Source: an uncultured Lachnoclostridium sp.
GTDB taxonomy: Bacteria; Bacillota; Clostridia; Lachnospirales; Lachnospiraceae
Direction: 5' to 3'
Assembly (NCBI GenBank): GCA_944376715.1
Contig: CALWDO010000005.1
Location: 40,033 to 104,032, forward strand
DNA: 64,000 nt
Position numbers and translations under genes: made by a program. Below are positions 43,353 through 52,137 of this stretch, piece by piece. Position 1 is the first letter of the stretch; each line of letters begins with the position of its first letter. The notes under the pieces were generated by a model. That model was not told where the DNA came from and did not search any database. It was given only the letters and a program-made list of their open reading frames with translations.

Positions 43353-44372
43353 ATGAAGTTATTATCGATAGCGGTCCCCTGCTACAATTCGGAAGCGTAT
43401 ATGAGAAACTGTATTGAATCCCTGCTCCCGGGCGGAGAAGAAGTGGAGATCATCATTGTGGACGACGGTTCCACAAAAGACCGTACGCCCCAGATCGCGG
43501 ACGAGTACGCGGCCAAATATCCTACCATTGTCAAAGTGGTGCATCAGGAAAACGGCGGCCATGGAGAGGCGGTCAATACAGGACTAAAAAATTCTACCGG
43601 CGTGTATTTCAAAGTGGTGGACAGCGACGACTGGCTGGATGCGGAAAGCTACCAGAAAGTCCTGAAGAAACTGGGAGAACTGGTTCGGGCGGGAGATACC
43701 GTCGATATGGTAATCTGTAATTATGTTTATGACAAACAGGGCGCGAAACATAAAAGGACAGTGCGTTATACGACAGCTTTCCCGGTGGAACAGGTATTTA
43801 CCTGGGGAGATGTAAAACATTTCCATCTGGGACAGTATATCCTGATGCATTCGGTGATCTACCGGACAGAGATGCTGCAGAGCTGCGGACTGGAGCTTCC
43901 GAAGCATACCTTTTATGTGGATAATATCTTTGTTTATTATCCGCTGCCGTATGTCAAAACCCTGTATTATATGGATACAGATCTGTACCATTACTTCATC
44001 GGACGCTCGGATCAGTCCGTCAATGAAAAAGTCATGATCAGCCGGGTGGACCAGCAGATTAAAGTCAATAAGATTATGATTGACCAGTACGATCTGAGAT
44101 CGATCCAGAATACAAAACTGCGCAAATACATGGTAAGTTATCTGGATATCATGATGACCGTCTCGTCGATCATGCTTATCCGTTCCGGTACAGAGGAGAG
44201 TCTGCAAAAGAAAAAAGACCTGTGGCAGTACCTTAAGAATAAGGATGCAGGTCTTTATTATAAATTATATTTCGGCATCTTCGGCCGGGCTATGAACCTT
44301 CCTGGAAAAGGTGGGAGAAAAGTTTCTGTCTTTGCCTATAAGCTTGCCAACAAAGTCATGGGCTTTAACTAA
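43353..44372 (+). CDS. Family 2 glycosyltransferase
   Basis: A 339-residue GT-A transferase. SIAVPCYNSEAYMRNCIESL at about residues 5-24, EIIIVDDGSTKDRT near 33, and the DxD-type VDSDDWLDAESYQ near 90 are clear. The rest is helical, with KHTFYVDNIFVYYPLPYVKT near 187 as the acceptor-side region. No membrane helix is seen. It starts one base after the glf stop, so it may use UDP-galactofuranose, which is inference. Its last 108 bases overlap the PAP2 gene on the other strand. Confidence 0.9.
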   Translation: MKLLSIAVPCYNSEAYMRNCIESLLPGGEEVEIIIVDDGSTKDRTPQIADEYAAKYPTIVKVVHQENGGHGEAVNTGLKNSTGVYFKVVDSDDWLDAESYQKVLKKLGELVRAGDTVDMVICNYVYDKQGAKHKRTVRYTTAFPVEQVFTWGDVKHFHLGQYILMHSVIYRTEMLQSCGLELPKHTFYVDNIFVYYPLPYVKTLYYMDTDLYHYFIGRSDQSVNEKVMISRVDQQIKVNKIMIDQYDLRSIQNTKLRKYMVSYLDIMMTVSSIMLIRSGTEESLQKKKDLWQYLKNKDAGLYYKLYFGIFGRAMNLPGKGGRKVSVFAYKLANKVMGFN

Positions 44373-44999
44373 CATGCCGGAATGATAGATCATATCGTTC
44401 ATAAACAGCCCAAGCAGGATGCCGGTAAAGACGTCGATGCAGGAGTGCTGTTTTAAGAATACAGTGGACAGGATGATGGATACGGCCAGAAACCGTGATC
44501 CGCGGACTGTCCACTTGCTTTTTGCAAGCCCGGGCGTATGCACGATCGCCATGTGCGCGGCGATGGAGTTGAATACGTGGATGCTGGGTAAAATATTGGT
44601 GGACGTATCAGTCTGGTACAGGAAACAGACCATTTTGATAAATATATTATCCCGGTTAAATTCCGTAGGGCGAAGCAAATGCCCGTTTGGATACAGAGCG
44701 GAGGCGATCAGGAAAACGGTCATACCTGTGTAGAGAAATACGATGTATTTGTAATAGTTCTTTCGATCTTTGAAAAAAAGCCAGATGTACACGACTGCGA
44801 TATACAAAAACCACAGAAAATATGGAATGATAAAGTATTCGCAGAATGGTATCATCTGATCCAGAGGAAAATGGATGACATGGTATGGACGAGTCTCCAT
44901 CCTTTCCAGATAGATAAAGCATCCCAAGTAAGCGGGGAAATAGAGAGTTGTCCATATATGCGGATAGCAAGATAAAAATGTTCTGATTTTCTGACGCAT
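44265..44999 (-). CDS. PAP2-family membrane phosphatase
   Basis: A 244-residue protein with six membrane helices. The phosphatase motifs can be seen as TNILPSIHVFNSIAAHMAIVH near residue 134 (Ser-x-His) and STVFLKQHSCIDVFTGILLG near 180 (His...Asp). The first, Lys/Arg motif is not obvious. Relatives dephosphorylate lipid pyrophosphates or transfer head groups. AAGGAGGG lies nine bases before the ATG. The C-terminal 36 codons overlap the convergent glycosyltransferase gene, an unusually long overlap. Confidence 0.85.
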   Translation of the reverse strand: MRQKIRTFLSCYPHIWTTLYFPAYLGCFIYLERMETRPYHVIHFPLDQMIPFCEYFIIPYFLWFLYIAVVYIWLFFKDRKNYYKYIVFLYTGMTVFLIASALYPNGHLLRPTEFNRDNIFIKMVCFLYQTDTSTNILPSIHVFNSIAAHMAIVHTPGLAKSKWTVRGSRFLAVSIILSTVFLKQHSCIDVFTGILLGLFMNDMIYHSGMLVKAHDFVGKLIGKDRNFSPTFSRKVHSPAEDAEI

Positions 45000-45161
45000 A
45001 GTTTACCCTCCTTACGTTTTCTCATTTCTGCGCCATCATAGCACAGGATTTTCAGGAATACAATAGGGAGAAATCCGAAGAATTCTTAAAAAATTCTGAA
45101 TACGGATACAGTGTTGTCTTTCAATATATAGAAGTTTTAACAGTGAACCGGGAAAATGCGG

Positions 45162-45190
45162 TTGACTTGCCAGGTTGGCTGTGATATACT
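45162..45190 (+). promoter_or_regulatory. Promoter of queT
   Basis: TTGACT (45162-45167), 17-bp spacer, TATACT (45185-45190). Transcription would start near 45197 at the head of the structured leader. Confidence 0.8.
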
Positions 45191-45196
45191 CTACCA

Positions 45197-45306
45197 CGCT
45201 GCAAAGCCCACAAAACCAAGGTCTTTCCGGGCTTGCGCCGCCGATTCCCGGCGTTAAATGAATCGAGTGTTCGAGACCTTCCACTCGTAAAACAAAACTA
45301 AAGGAG
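45197..45306 (+). ncRNA. Structured leader of queT, possible preQ1-type riboswitch
   Basis: Three hairpins lie between promoter and ribosome site: AAGCCC (45204-45209)/GGGCTT (45229-45234), a CGCCG/CGGCG stem near 45237-45253, and CGAGTG (45264-45269)/CACTCG (45282-45287). AAGGTCT in the first loop (45218-45224) is complementary to AGACCTT in the third loop (45274-45280), allowing a kissing contact. The third hairpin plus its A-rich tail TAAAACAAAACTAAAGG resembles a preQ1-I layout, and its loop CCTT could also pair the AAGG of the ribosome site. Queuosine-precursor control is expected for queT. The class is not certain. Confidence 0.55.
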
Positions 45307-45316
45307 ACAATTGCAT

Positions 45317-45817
45317 ATGAAGACAAGAAACAAGACACTATTTCTCGCACAGGCAGCAGTGATTGCGGCCGCTTACACGGTGTTATGCATCGCTTTTGCA
45401 CCGATCAGCTACGGGGAAATCCAGGTCCGCATTGCGGAAGCGCTGGTGATCCTGCCGTTTTTCACGCCGGCAGCGGTGCCGGGACTGTTTGTGGGATGCC
45501 TGCTTTCCAATATTCTTGGAGGATCTGTCCTGCTGGATGTGATTGGAGGGAGTATTGCCACGTTGATCGGGGCAATCGGATCATATTATCTGAGGAAAAA
45601 TAAAATCCTCATATTGATTCCGCCGATCCTGGCCAATGTGCTGATCGTGCCGTTTGTCCTGCGCTATGGATATGGCACCAATCTTCCTATCCCGTTTATG
45701 ATGCTGACAGTGGGGATCGGAGAGATCATAGCGGTAGGCGTGCTGGGAAGTGTGCTTCTGAGAGCCCTGGAAAAATCCGGCACCATGATTTTTAAGAAGA
45801 ACCAGGGAGCTTATTGA
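45317..45817 (+). CDS. queT: QueT-family queuosine-precursor transporter (ECF S component)
   Basis: A 166-residue membrane protein with about five helices, the substrate-binding S component of an energy-coupling-factor importer. The family patterns AQAAVIAAAYTVLCIAFAPI near residue 11, SYGEIQVRIAEALVILPFF near 31 (with the EIQVRIAEAL motif) and FVGCLLSNILGG near 58 are clear. I chose the ATG at 45317; a TTG two codons earlier leaves too little room after AAGGAG. The structured leader and the terminator at 45856 make it a single-gene unit. Confidence 0.9.
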   Translation: MKTRNKTLFLAQAAVIAAAYTVLCIAFAPISYGEIQVRIAEALVILPFFTPAAVPGLFVGCLLSNILGGSVLLDVIGGSIATLIGAIGSYYLRKNKILILIPPILANVLIVPFVLRYGYGTNLPIPFMMLTVGIGEIIAVGVLGSVLLRALEKSGTMIFKKNQGAY

Positions 45818-45855
45818 TGGACGTATGCGGCGAAGCTTCGCAGTGAAGACAGCGG

Positions 45856-45902
45856 CCGCCTGTGTGAAATCGCAGAAACGGATTTCACACAGGCGGTTTT
45901 TT
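45856..45902 (+). terminator. Terminator of queT
   Basis: A 16-bp perfect stem, CCGCCTGTGTGAAATC (45856-45871) with GATTTCACACAGGCGG (45881-45896), then TTTTTT. Confidence 0.92.
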
Positions 45903-45919
45903 GATACCTGCCGGGCTGT

Positions 45920-46276
45920 TCAGCGTTTCATCTTAGAGTCAAACAGGAAGCTGGCAAGATAAGAAAAGACTAATGCTGCGCAGATGCCGGCTGCTCCCGC
46001 GGTGAAGCCGCCTTTGAAGATTCCCAGGAACCCTTCTGTATCCACGGCTTCTTTGACGCCTTTCCATAAAGTATTTCCAAAGCCAAGCAGCGGTACGCTG
46101 GCGCCTGCCTTAGCGTATTCCTGAAAGGGGGCGTAGATTCCTACGGCACTCAGGATGACGCCGCTGCACACGAGAAGCACCATGATCCTTCCGGGCATGA
46201 GTTTTGTTTTTTCCATGAGGATCTGTACAAGAGCGCAGATCAGTCCGCCGATCCAGAACGCGTTGATATAATCCAT
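45920..46276 (-). CDS. spoVAE: Stage V sporulation protein AE-like
   Basis: A 118-residue membrane protein with about four helices, part of the SpoVA channel that loads dipicolinic acid into spores. The start MDYINAFWIGGLICALVQIL and the middle ASVPLLGFGNTLWKGVKEA then GFLGIFKGGFTAGAAGICAA are strong matches. The ATG (complement of 46274-46276) follows AAGGAGGAATTTT; the longer frame to 46327 has no ribosome site. No spoVAC or spoVAD is seen beside it in this window, which is somewhat unusual. Confidence 0.88.
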   Translation of the reverse strand: MDYINAFWIGGLICALVQILMEKTKLMPGRIMVLLVCSGVILSAVGIYAPFQEYAKAGASVPLLGFGNTLWKGVKEAVDTEGFLGIFKGGFTAGAAGICAALVFSYLASFLFDSKMKR

Positions 46277-46343
46277 AAAATTCCTCCTTATGCTAACAGA
46301 ATTCCCCGCCCGAAAAAAAATATGCAAAAAATAAAAAAAGTGC

Positions 46344-46372
46344 TTGCAATTTCTAAAGAGCTATGGTATTTT
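46344..46372 (+). promoter_or_regulatory. Promoter of tRNA-Glu
   Basis: TTGCAA (46344-46349), 17-bp spacer, TATTTT (46367-46372), 32 bases before the tRNA. Confidence 0.7.
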
Positions 46373-46404
46373 ATATAAGTGCTCAGCGAGAGCACAGAAA
46401 ATAA

Positions 46405-46476
46405 GGTCGATTGGTCAAGCGGTTAAGACGCCGCCCTCTCACGGCGGAAACAGGGGTTCGATTCCCCTATCGACTG
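46405..46476 (+). tRNA. tRNA-Glu (anticodon CTC)
   Basis: A full cloverleaf. The acceptor stem is GGTCGAT/ATCGACT with a terminal G-T wobble. The anticodon stem is CCGCC/GGCGG around loop CTCTCAC, giving CTC at 46438-46440, and the T-arm is AGGGG-TTCGATT-CCCCT. The discriminator base is G, as usual for tRNA-Glu. The 3' CCA is not encoded (CTA follows). It decodes GAG. Confidence 0.95.
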
Positions 46477-46484
46477 CTAATCAG

Positions 46485-46519
46485 AGCCAGAAAACTTTCC
46501 AAAAGTTTTCTGGCTTTTT
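46485..46519 (+). terminator. Terminator of tRNA-Glu
   Basis: A 13-bp perfect stem, AGCCAGAAAACTT (46485-46497) with AAGTTTTCTGGCT (46503-46515), then TTTT. Confidence 0.92.
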
Positions 46520-46610
46520 CTTATACCCGCGCTCTTGTTTTCTAAGTACGGTTTTGCTATAATGAGACAGAATATGTAAACCTGTATTACCAATACAAAA
46601 GAGGCCGTTT

Positions 46611-47024
46611 ATGATTGAGATTATTATCATTATTCTGGTATTATATGTGGTATTTTATGTAAAAAATGCAAACCAGAAAAGAAACAGAGAGCAGGGTCCG
46701 GTAAAGAGCATGGCGGCCAGAGAACGGGCGGCAGGCAGGAGAAAGCCGAAAGCGTCGGCGGTTCCCAATAAACCCAGGGTAAACCGCAGGATGCAGGAGC
46801 CGGAGGCTCCGGGATTACAGCCGGATACAGGAAAGAAGTCCTGCACCTACGAGGCTGCCTACTCCAAAGGGAAACCTTCCCGTATAGGAATGAGGGGAGA
46901 CTATGAGACGAATATCCCTTCGGGCATGAAAAAGGTAGTATGCTCCTACTGCGGCGCGGAAAACTTTGTGCCGGCAGGGAGTCATGAGCATTACCATTGC
47001 TTTTTCTGTTGGGAAAAATTATAA
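46611..47024 (+). CDS. Small membrane-anchored zinc-ribbon protein
   Basis: A 137-residue protein of no recognised family. It begins with a single hydrophobic helix (MIEIIIIILVLYVVFYV), continues through a basic, proline-rich and probably unfolded region (about 22-75), and ends with a zinc-ribbon-like CSYCGAENFVPAGSHEHYHC then FFC, which gives two CxxC pairs. A ribosome site is weak (AAGAGGCC). The DegV gene starts 15 bases after its stop and may be cotranscribed. The domain plan suggests a membrane-tethered regulator or adaptor. The role is unknown. Confidence 0.7.
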   Translation: MIEIIIIILVLYVVFYVKNANQKRNREQGPVKSMAARERAAGRRKPKASAVPNKPRVNRRMQEPEAPGLQPDTGKKSCTYEAAYSKGKPSRIGMRGDYETNIPSGMKKVVCSYCGAENFVPAGSHEHYHCFFCWEKL

Positions 47025-47039
47025 GATGAGGGAATGACA

Positions 47040-47897
47040 TTGAGTAAAATAGCGATTGTGACAGACAGCAACAGCGGCATCAGCCAGGAAAGAGCAAAAG
47101 AAATGGGGATTTTTGTGCTTCCCATGCCTTTTTTAATCAATGGGAAAGAACATCTGGACGGGATTGATCTTTTTCCCGCAGAGTTTTATGAATATCTGAA
47201 GCAGGATGCAGATGTGTCCACTTCCCAGCCGTCTCCGGAATCGGTTACGGCGTTGTGGGACAAGGTGTTGGAAGAGTATGATGAGATTGTCCATATTCCT
47301 ATGTCCAGCGGCTTGAGCGGAAGCTGCCAGACGGCAAAGATGCTCGCAGAGGATTACGACGGTAAAGTAGAAGTGGTGAATAACCAGAGAGTATCCGTGA
47401 CCATGGTGCACGCCGTCATGGACGCACAGAAGCTGATCGCCGACGGAAACAGCGCGGCCAAGATCCGGCAGATTCTGGAAAAGGAAGCGCTTCAGTCCAG
47501 CATCTACATTACGGTGACCACTTTGAAGTATTTAAGAAAAGGCGGAAGGATCACTCCGGCAGTAGCCGCGCTGGGTACGGTACTGCGTCTCAAGCCTGTG
47601 CTGCAGATTCAGGGGGAGCGTCTGGACAGTTTTGCAAAAGTGAGAACGATGCATGCGGCAAAGCAGGTGATGCTGGACGCGATGCATAAAGATATGGATA
47701 CCCGTTTTGCGGGATGCCGGATGCGTCTCGCGATCGCCCATACGAATAATCAGGAGGCAGCCATGGAATTTAAAAAGGAAGTGGAGGCTGAGTTCCCGGG
47801 AGTCGGAGAGATTCTTGTTGATGAACTGTCTCTGAGCGTGGCATGTCATATTGGTGATGGTTCTTTAGCCATCGCCTGTTCAAAAGTTGTAGAATAG
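47040..47897 (+). CDS. DegV family fatty-acid-binding protein
   Basis: A 285-residue protein of the FakB/DegV class, which holds a fatty acid for phosphorylation by FakA. It starts SKIAIVTDSNSGISQERAKE, has the second domain motif TSQPSPESV near 60, HIPMSSGLSGSCQTA near 85, and GGRITPAVAALGTVLRLKPV near 160, all typical. I chose the TTG at 47040, eight bases after GAGGGA; the ATG at 47034 is too close to it. The next gene follows 13 bases later and also starts with TTG. Confidence 0.92.
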   Translation: MSKIAIVTDSNSGISQERAKEMGIFVLPMPFLINGKEHLDGIDLFPAEFYEYLKQDADVSTSQPSPESVTALWDKVLEEYDEIVHIPMSSGLSGSCQTAKMLAEDYDGKVEVVNNQRVSVTMVHAVMDAQKLIADGNSAAKIRQILEKEALQSSIYITVTTLKYLRKGGRITPAVAALGTVLRLKPVLQIQGERLDSFAKVRTMHAAKQVMLDAMHKDMDTRFAGCRMRLAIAHTNNQEAAMEFKKEVEAEFPGVGEILVDELSLSVACHIGDGSLAIACSKVVE

Positions 47898-47910
47898 GGG
47901 ATGGATTCCA

Positions 47911-50340
47911 TTGGATAAATACGAATACCGTCTGAAGGCGGAACAGATTGAGAAACTGGTTAAAAAGAAAGATTACAAAACAGCGGCGAAGATCGCGGAT
48001 ACTATTGACTGGCGCAGGGTAAAGAACCTGAGCATGCTCTACATTGTGGCTGAGATTTATGACGAGCTGGAAAGATATGAGGATTGCATGGAGATCCTGA
48101 ATATCGCATATGACCGCGCTCCGGTGGGACGTATGCTGCTCTATAAAATGACGGAGACCGCCACGAAGATGCATAACTTCGAAGACGCGATTTCTCTGTA
48201 CCGGGAATTTGTCAAGCTGGCGCCCCATGATCAGAGCCGGTATATCCTGAAATATCAGATATACCGGGAGAGAGGCTCCAGGATTGAGGACCAGATCAAG
48301 ATTCTCCGTGAATATAAAGCGCATGAATATCAGGAAAAATGGGCCTACGAACTGGCAGAGTGTTATGCCAAGGCCGGCATGACTGAGGAATGTGTCAGGG
48401 AATGCGATGAGCTGATACTTTGGTTCAGCGAAGGCGAATACGTCGTGAAGGCCATGGAACTGAAGATGAAGTATGAGCCTCTGACGGCTGCCCAGCAGGC
48501 TCAGTATGACCGTATGCTGGGCAATTCAGGAGCGGCTGACATCCATGAGGATGATTTTGAAGAACAGGGTGTTCCTACTTATAATACAGACAAATTCAGT
48601 ACCGTTAATCTGCAGGCAGAGCTGGCGGCCAATCTGGATGAGCTGCTGCAGTCGGATTCGACAATAGAGATCCCGCCTCTGACCCTTCCGGAGACAGAGA
48701 CGCCCCCGGAGAAGGAAGCAGAACCGGAAGAAGCAGAGCCGGAGATCGAGCTGGAGGAGCTGACGCTGGAAGAACCCAGGGAGGAGCCGAAGGCAGAAGA
48801 AGCAGAACCGGAGATTAAACTGGAGGAACTGGATCTGGAAGATCTGCCTGTGGTATCGGAGCCGGAAGAACCCAGAGAGGAGTCGAAGGCAGAAGAAACA
48901 GAACCGGAGATCGAACTGGAGGAACTGGATCTGGAAGATCTGCCTGTGGAGCCGGAGCCGGAAGAACTTGAGGCGGAGCCGAAGGCAGAAGAAAAAGAGC
49001 CGGAGATCGAACTGGAGGAACTGGATCTGGAAGATCTGCCTGTGGAGTCGGAGCCGGAAGAACCTGAGGCGGAGCCGCAGGCAGCGGAATCGGAAGAAAC
49101 AGAACCGGAACAGCCAGCCGGACAAATGACTATTGAAGACGTTCTGGCGGAGTGGGAGAATAAAAAAGCAGAGACAGAAGCGAAGATCGAAGCAGAAGCC
49201 GGTCAGGCGAAGGCCCGCAGAGAAAAGGTGAAGCAGGAAACTGCCGAACTGATGAAGCTGATCACGGGAGATACCAGCGGCCTTCCCCAGGATGTGAAAG
49301 AAATCCTGGACGAGATCGACGAAGAGAGCCGTCAAAAGAAAGAAGCATCAGAAAAAACGGAGGAACCTCTGCCGCAGATAGAGCCGTCTCTGGAAGAAGA
49401 GGGAATTACGCTGGAAGAACTGAAGCTGCCGGAAGAGACAAAGCCGCAGTATCCGGAAGGAGACAGTCATGCCAGACATAAAAAACCCAAAGTTTCCGGT
49501 GATACCGCGGCCATGAATATGATTCAGGAGTTGGAACGGTCTCTGGCTACGGAAGTATCGGAAATGGCGGTGAATGCAGGTCATCTGACGAAGGAGCAGG
49601 CGCGCCTGTTCGCCTATTTCACTTCTGTGAAGGGAATGAGCGGACAGCTGGCGGAACTGTTCAAGGGCAATGTGCGTCCTAACCGGAAAAACTCGTCTCA
49701 CGGCAACCTGGTAATTACCGGAAGACGGGGAAATGGCAAGACGACGCTGGCTATTGATATTGTGAAAGCCCTGCAGAAGCAGAACCGGATCGAAGGAAAG
49801 AAACTGGCGAAGATCAGCGGACGGAATCTGAATACCAAAGATGTGCAGGAAGTTCTTGGGAAAGTAAAAGGCGGAGCGCTGATCATTGAGAACGCGGGAG
49901 CCCTTTCGGATTCCGCGTTGGTGGCATTAAGTCTCGCCATGGAAGGCGATACCGGCGGGTTGTTGATTATTCTGGAAGATTCGGCAGAGGCGATTCAGAA
50001 AATATTTTATAAAAACAAGAATTTTGCGTCGAAATTCGATCATACCATCGATATTCCGGTCTTCACCAATGATGAATTGATCGCATTCGCAAAGTCTTAT
50101 GCGCTGGAGCTTAACTGCACATTTGACGAATTTGGCGTGCTGGCTCTTTACGACCGGATCGGCAGTCGTCAGACTCTGGATCATATGGTATCCGTGGCGG
50201 AAGTCAAAGATATTGTGGATGGGGCCATTTCCCATGCAGAGAAACGGAATGTACGGCATTTATTTGAAAAGATAGCCAAGAAAAATGTAGATGAATATGG
50301 CAACCGGATTTTACGGGAAGAAGATTTTGAAATATCATGA
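47911..50340 (+). CDS. TPR protein with acidic repeats and a C-terminal P-loop ATPase domain
   Basis: An 809-residue, three-part protein. Residues 1-215 form TPR-like helical pairs (YKTAAKIADTIDWRRVKNLS, MLYIVAEIYDELERYEDCME). Residues 265-410 are very acidic, with four copies of a unit like EPEIELEELDLEDLPV joined by EEPKAEE linkers. From about 540 to 800 is an AAA+/CbbX-like ATPase: Walker A ITGRRGNGKTTLAIDI near 605, GGALIIENAGALSD near 650 in the Walker B position, LLIILEDS as sensor 1. The Walker B acidic pair is replaced by Glu-Asn. The start is TTG. The abcF gene overlaps its end. The function is unknown; an assembly or remodelling platform is a guess. Confidence 0.8.
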   Translation: MDKYEYRLKAEQIEKLVKKKDYKTAAKIADTIDWRRVKNLSMLYIVAEIYDELERYEDCMEILNIAYDRAPVGRMLLYKMTETATKMHNFEDAISLYREFVKLAPHDQSRYILKYQIYRERGSRIEDQIKILREYKAHEYQEKWAYELAECYAKAGMTEECVRECDELILWFSEGEYVVKAMELKMKYEPLTAAQQAQYDRMLGNSGAADIHEDDFEEQGVPTYNTDKFSTVNLQAELAANLDELLQSDSTIEIPPLTLPETETPPEKEAEPEEAEPEIELEELTLEEPREEPKAEEAEPEIKLEELDLEDLPVVSEPEEPREESKAEETEPEIELEELDLEDLPVEPEPEELEAEPKAEEKEPEIELEELDLEDLPVESEPEEPEAEPQAAESEETEPEQPAGQMTIEDVLAEWENKKAETEAKIEAEAGQAKARREKVKQETAELMKLITGDTSGLPQDVKEILDEIDEESRQKKEASEKTEEPLPQIEPSLEEEGITLEELKLPEETKPQYPEGDSHARHKKPKVSGDTAAMNMIQELERSLATEVSEMAVNAGHLTKEQARLFAYFTSVKGMSGQLAELFKGNVRPNRKNSSHGNLVITGRRGNGKTTLAIDIVKALQKQNRIEGKKLAKISGRNLNTKDVQEVLGKVKGGALIIENAGALSDSALVALSLAMEGDTGGLLIILEDSAEAIQKIFYKNKNFASKFDHTIDIPVFTNDELIAFAKSYALELNCTFDEFGVLALYDRIGSRQTLDHMVSVAEVKDIVDGAISHAEKRNVRHLFEKIAKKNVDEYGNRILREEDFEIS

Positions 50341-52133
50341 ACATATTGACAGCAAAAGGAATCAGTAAAACTTTTACGGACAGGAAACTGCTGGAAGGGG
50401 CAGATTTCAGTCTGGAGGACGCAGACAAGGTGGGCATTGTCGGTATCAACGGTACCGGCAAGTCCACCCTTTTGCGCATCCTGGCCGGTATAGAAGAACC
50501 GGACGAGGGAGAGGTGATAAAAGGAAATCGGATTTGTATCCGTTTCCTGCCTCAGAACCCGGATTATCCTTCCGGCATGACTGTGTATGAATATATGCAG
50601 AAATACGGAGAAGAAAAAAACGGATGGAGCGCGGAAGGCGATATCAAGTCTGTGCTGGAACGGTCGGGATTTGGAACCGGGGAGGAGCTCCTGGAACATC
50701 TGTCAGGCGGGCAGCGCAAGACGGTGGCGCTGGCGGCGGCTCTGCTGGCTCCCAGCGATATTCTGCTTTTGGACGAGCCCACGAACCATCTGAATATTGA
50801 TATGGTGCTCTGGCTGGAACGTATGCTGGCGCAGCGGAAGGGAGCTCTGGTCATGGTGACGCATGACCGGTATTTCCTCGACCGGGTGTGCAGCCGGATT
50901 GTGGAGATTGATAAAGGGAAATTATATAATTACCAGACCAATTTTGCCGGATTCCTGGAGGCCAAGGCGGCGCGGGAAGATCTGGAACTGGCTACTTACC
51001 GCAAGAATAAAAATATTCTTCGTATAGAGCTGGAATGGATGCGCCGGGGAGCCAGGGCCCGTTCTACCAAACAGAAGGCGCATATACAGCGGTACGAGGA
51101 ACTGAAAGAAAATACAAAGGCGCCGGAGAAGGACGGAAAAGTGCAGATCGGTACCGTGGCGTCCCGGTTGGGGAAAAAGACGCTGGAACTGAAGCACATT
51201 TCCAAGAGCTTTGGAGAGAAGATCCTGATAGACGATTTCAGCTATGCGTTCCGGAAGCAGGACAGGATCGGTTTTGTGGGGCCGAACGGATGCGGCAAGA
51301 CGACTTTGATGAAGATGATCATGGGTCTGGAGAAACCGGACCGGGGAGAAGTGATTCTGGGACCGACGGTCAGGATCGGATATTTTTCCCAGGAAAATGA
51401 AACTCTGGATCCCCGGCAGAAAGTGATCGATTATATCCGTGATACGGCGGAATATGTGCGGACGGAGGATGGAATGGTCTCTGCGTCGGGGATGCTGGAA
51501 CGGTTCCTTTTCGACGGGGCGCTGCAGCATTCCCTGATCGGGAAATTGTCCGGAGGAGAAAAGAGACGCCTGTACCTGCTGAAAGTATTGATGGAGGCGC
51601 CGAACATCCTGATTCTGGACGAGCCTACCAATGATTTGGATATCCAGACTCTGGCAATCCTGGAAGAGTATCTGGAACATTTTCCGGGAATTCTGATCGT
51701 GGTATCCCATGACAGGTATTTCCTGGATAAAACAGCGGACCGCCTGTTCGCCTTTGAGGGCCGGGGAAATCTCCGGCAGTATGAAGGAGGATATTCAGAT
51801 TATCTGGAAACCCGAAAGGCAGAGACAGACTCCGATGTTTCTGTGGGGAAAAAGGGAAAAGCCGCCGGAGAGAAGACAGAAAAAGTAAGGATCCGCAAAC
51901 TGAAATTCACCTGGCAGGAACAGAAGGATTACGAAACGATCGAAGAAGTGATTGCCGGTATCGAGGAAAAGATAGCGGATCTGGAAAAGCAGATGGAAGC
52001 GTCTGCCACAGATTTTGTGAAGCTGAATCAGCTTACGGCGGAGAAAGAGGAGCAGGAGCGCCTTTTGGAAGAAAAGATGGAACGGTATGTGTATCTCTGC
52101 GATCTGGCGGACCGGATCGCAGAGCAGTCTTGA
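50337..52133 (+). CDS. ABC-F family ATPase, Uup-like
   Basis: A 598-residue protein with two ABC cassettes and no membrane part; ABC-F proteins act on the ribosome. Cassette 1 has Walker A VGINGTGKSTLLRIL near 37, signature LSGGQRKTVALAAAL near 123 and Walker B ILLLDEPTNHL. Cassette 2 has VGPNGCGKTTLMKM near 318, signature LSGGEKRRLYLL near 404, and ILILDEPTNDLDI. The linker is the arginine-rich helix MRRGARARSTKQKAHIQRYE. A C-terminal coiled coil at about 530-590 is the Uup type. The start overlaps the upstream stop by 4 bases. Confidence 0.93.
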   Translation: MNILTAKGISKTFTDRKLLEGADFSLEDADKVGIVGINGTGKSTLLRILAGIEEPDEGEVIKGNRICIRFLPQNPDYPSGMTVYEYMQKYGEEKNGWSAEGDIKSVLERSGFGTGEELLEHLSGGQRKTVALAAALLAPSDILLLDEPTNHLNIDMVLWLERMLAQRKGALVMVTHDRYFLDRVCSRIVEIDKGKLYNYQTNFAGFLEAKAAREDLELATYRKNKNILRIELEWMRRGARARSTKQKAHIQRYEELKENTKAPEKDGKVQIGTVASRLGKKTLELKHISKSFGEKILIDDFSYAFRKQDRIGFVGPNGCGKTTLMKMIMGLEKPDRGEVILGPTVRIGYFSQENETLDPRQKVIDYIRDTAEYVRTEDGMVSASGMLERFLFDGALQHSLIGKLSGGEKRRLYLLKVLMEAPNILILDEPTNDLDIQTLAILEEYLEHFPGILIVVSHDRYFLDKTADRLFAFEGRGNLRQYEGGYSDYLETRKAETDSDVSVGKKGKAAGEKTEKVRIRKLKFTWQEQKDYETIEEVIAGIEEKIADLEKQMEASATDFVKLNQLTAEKEEQERLLEEKMERYVYLCDLADRIAEQS

Positions 52134-52137
52134 TCTG

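Noticed and set aside
48526-49335. Long minus-strand ORF (269 codons) opposite the acidic repeats
   Set aside because: It is the mirror of Glu/Asp-rich codons, which read as Phe/Leu/Arg on the other strand; no ribosome site, and the plus-strand protein is convincing.
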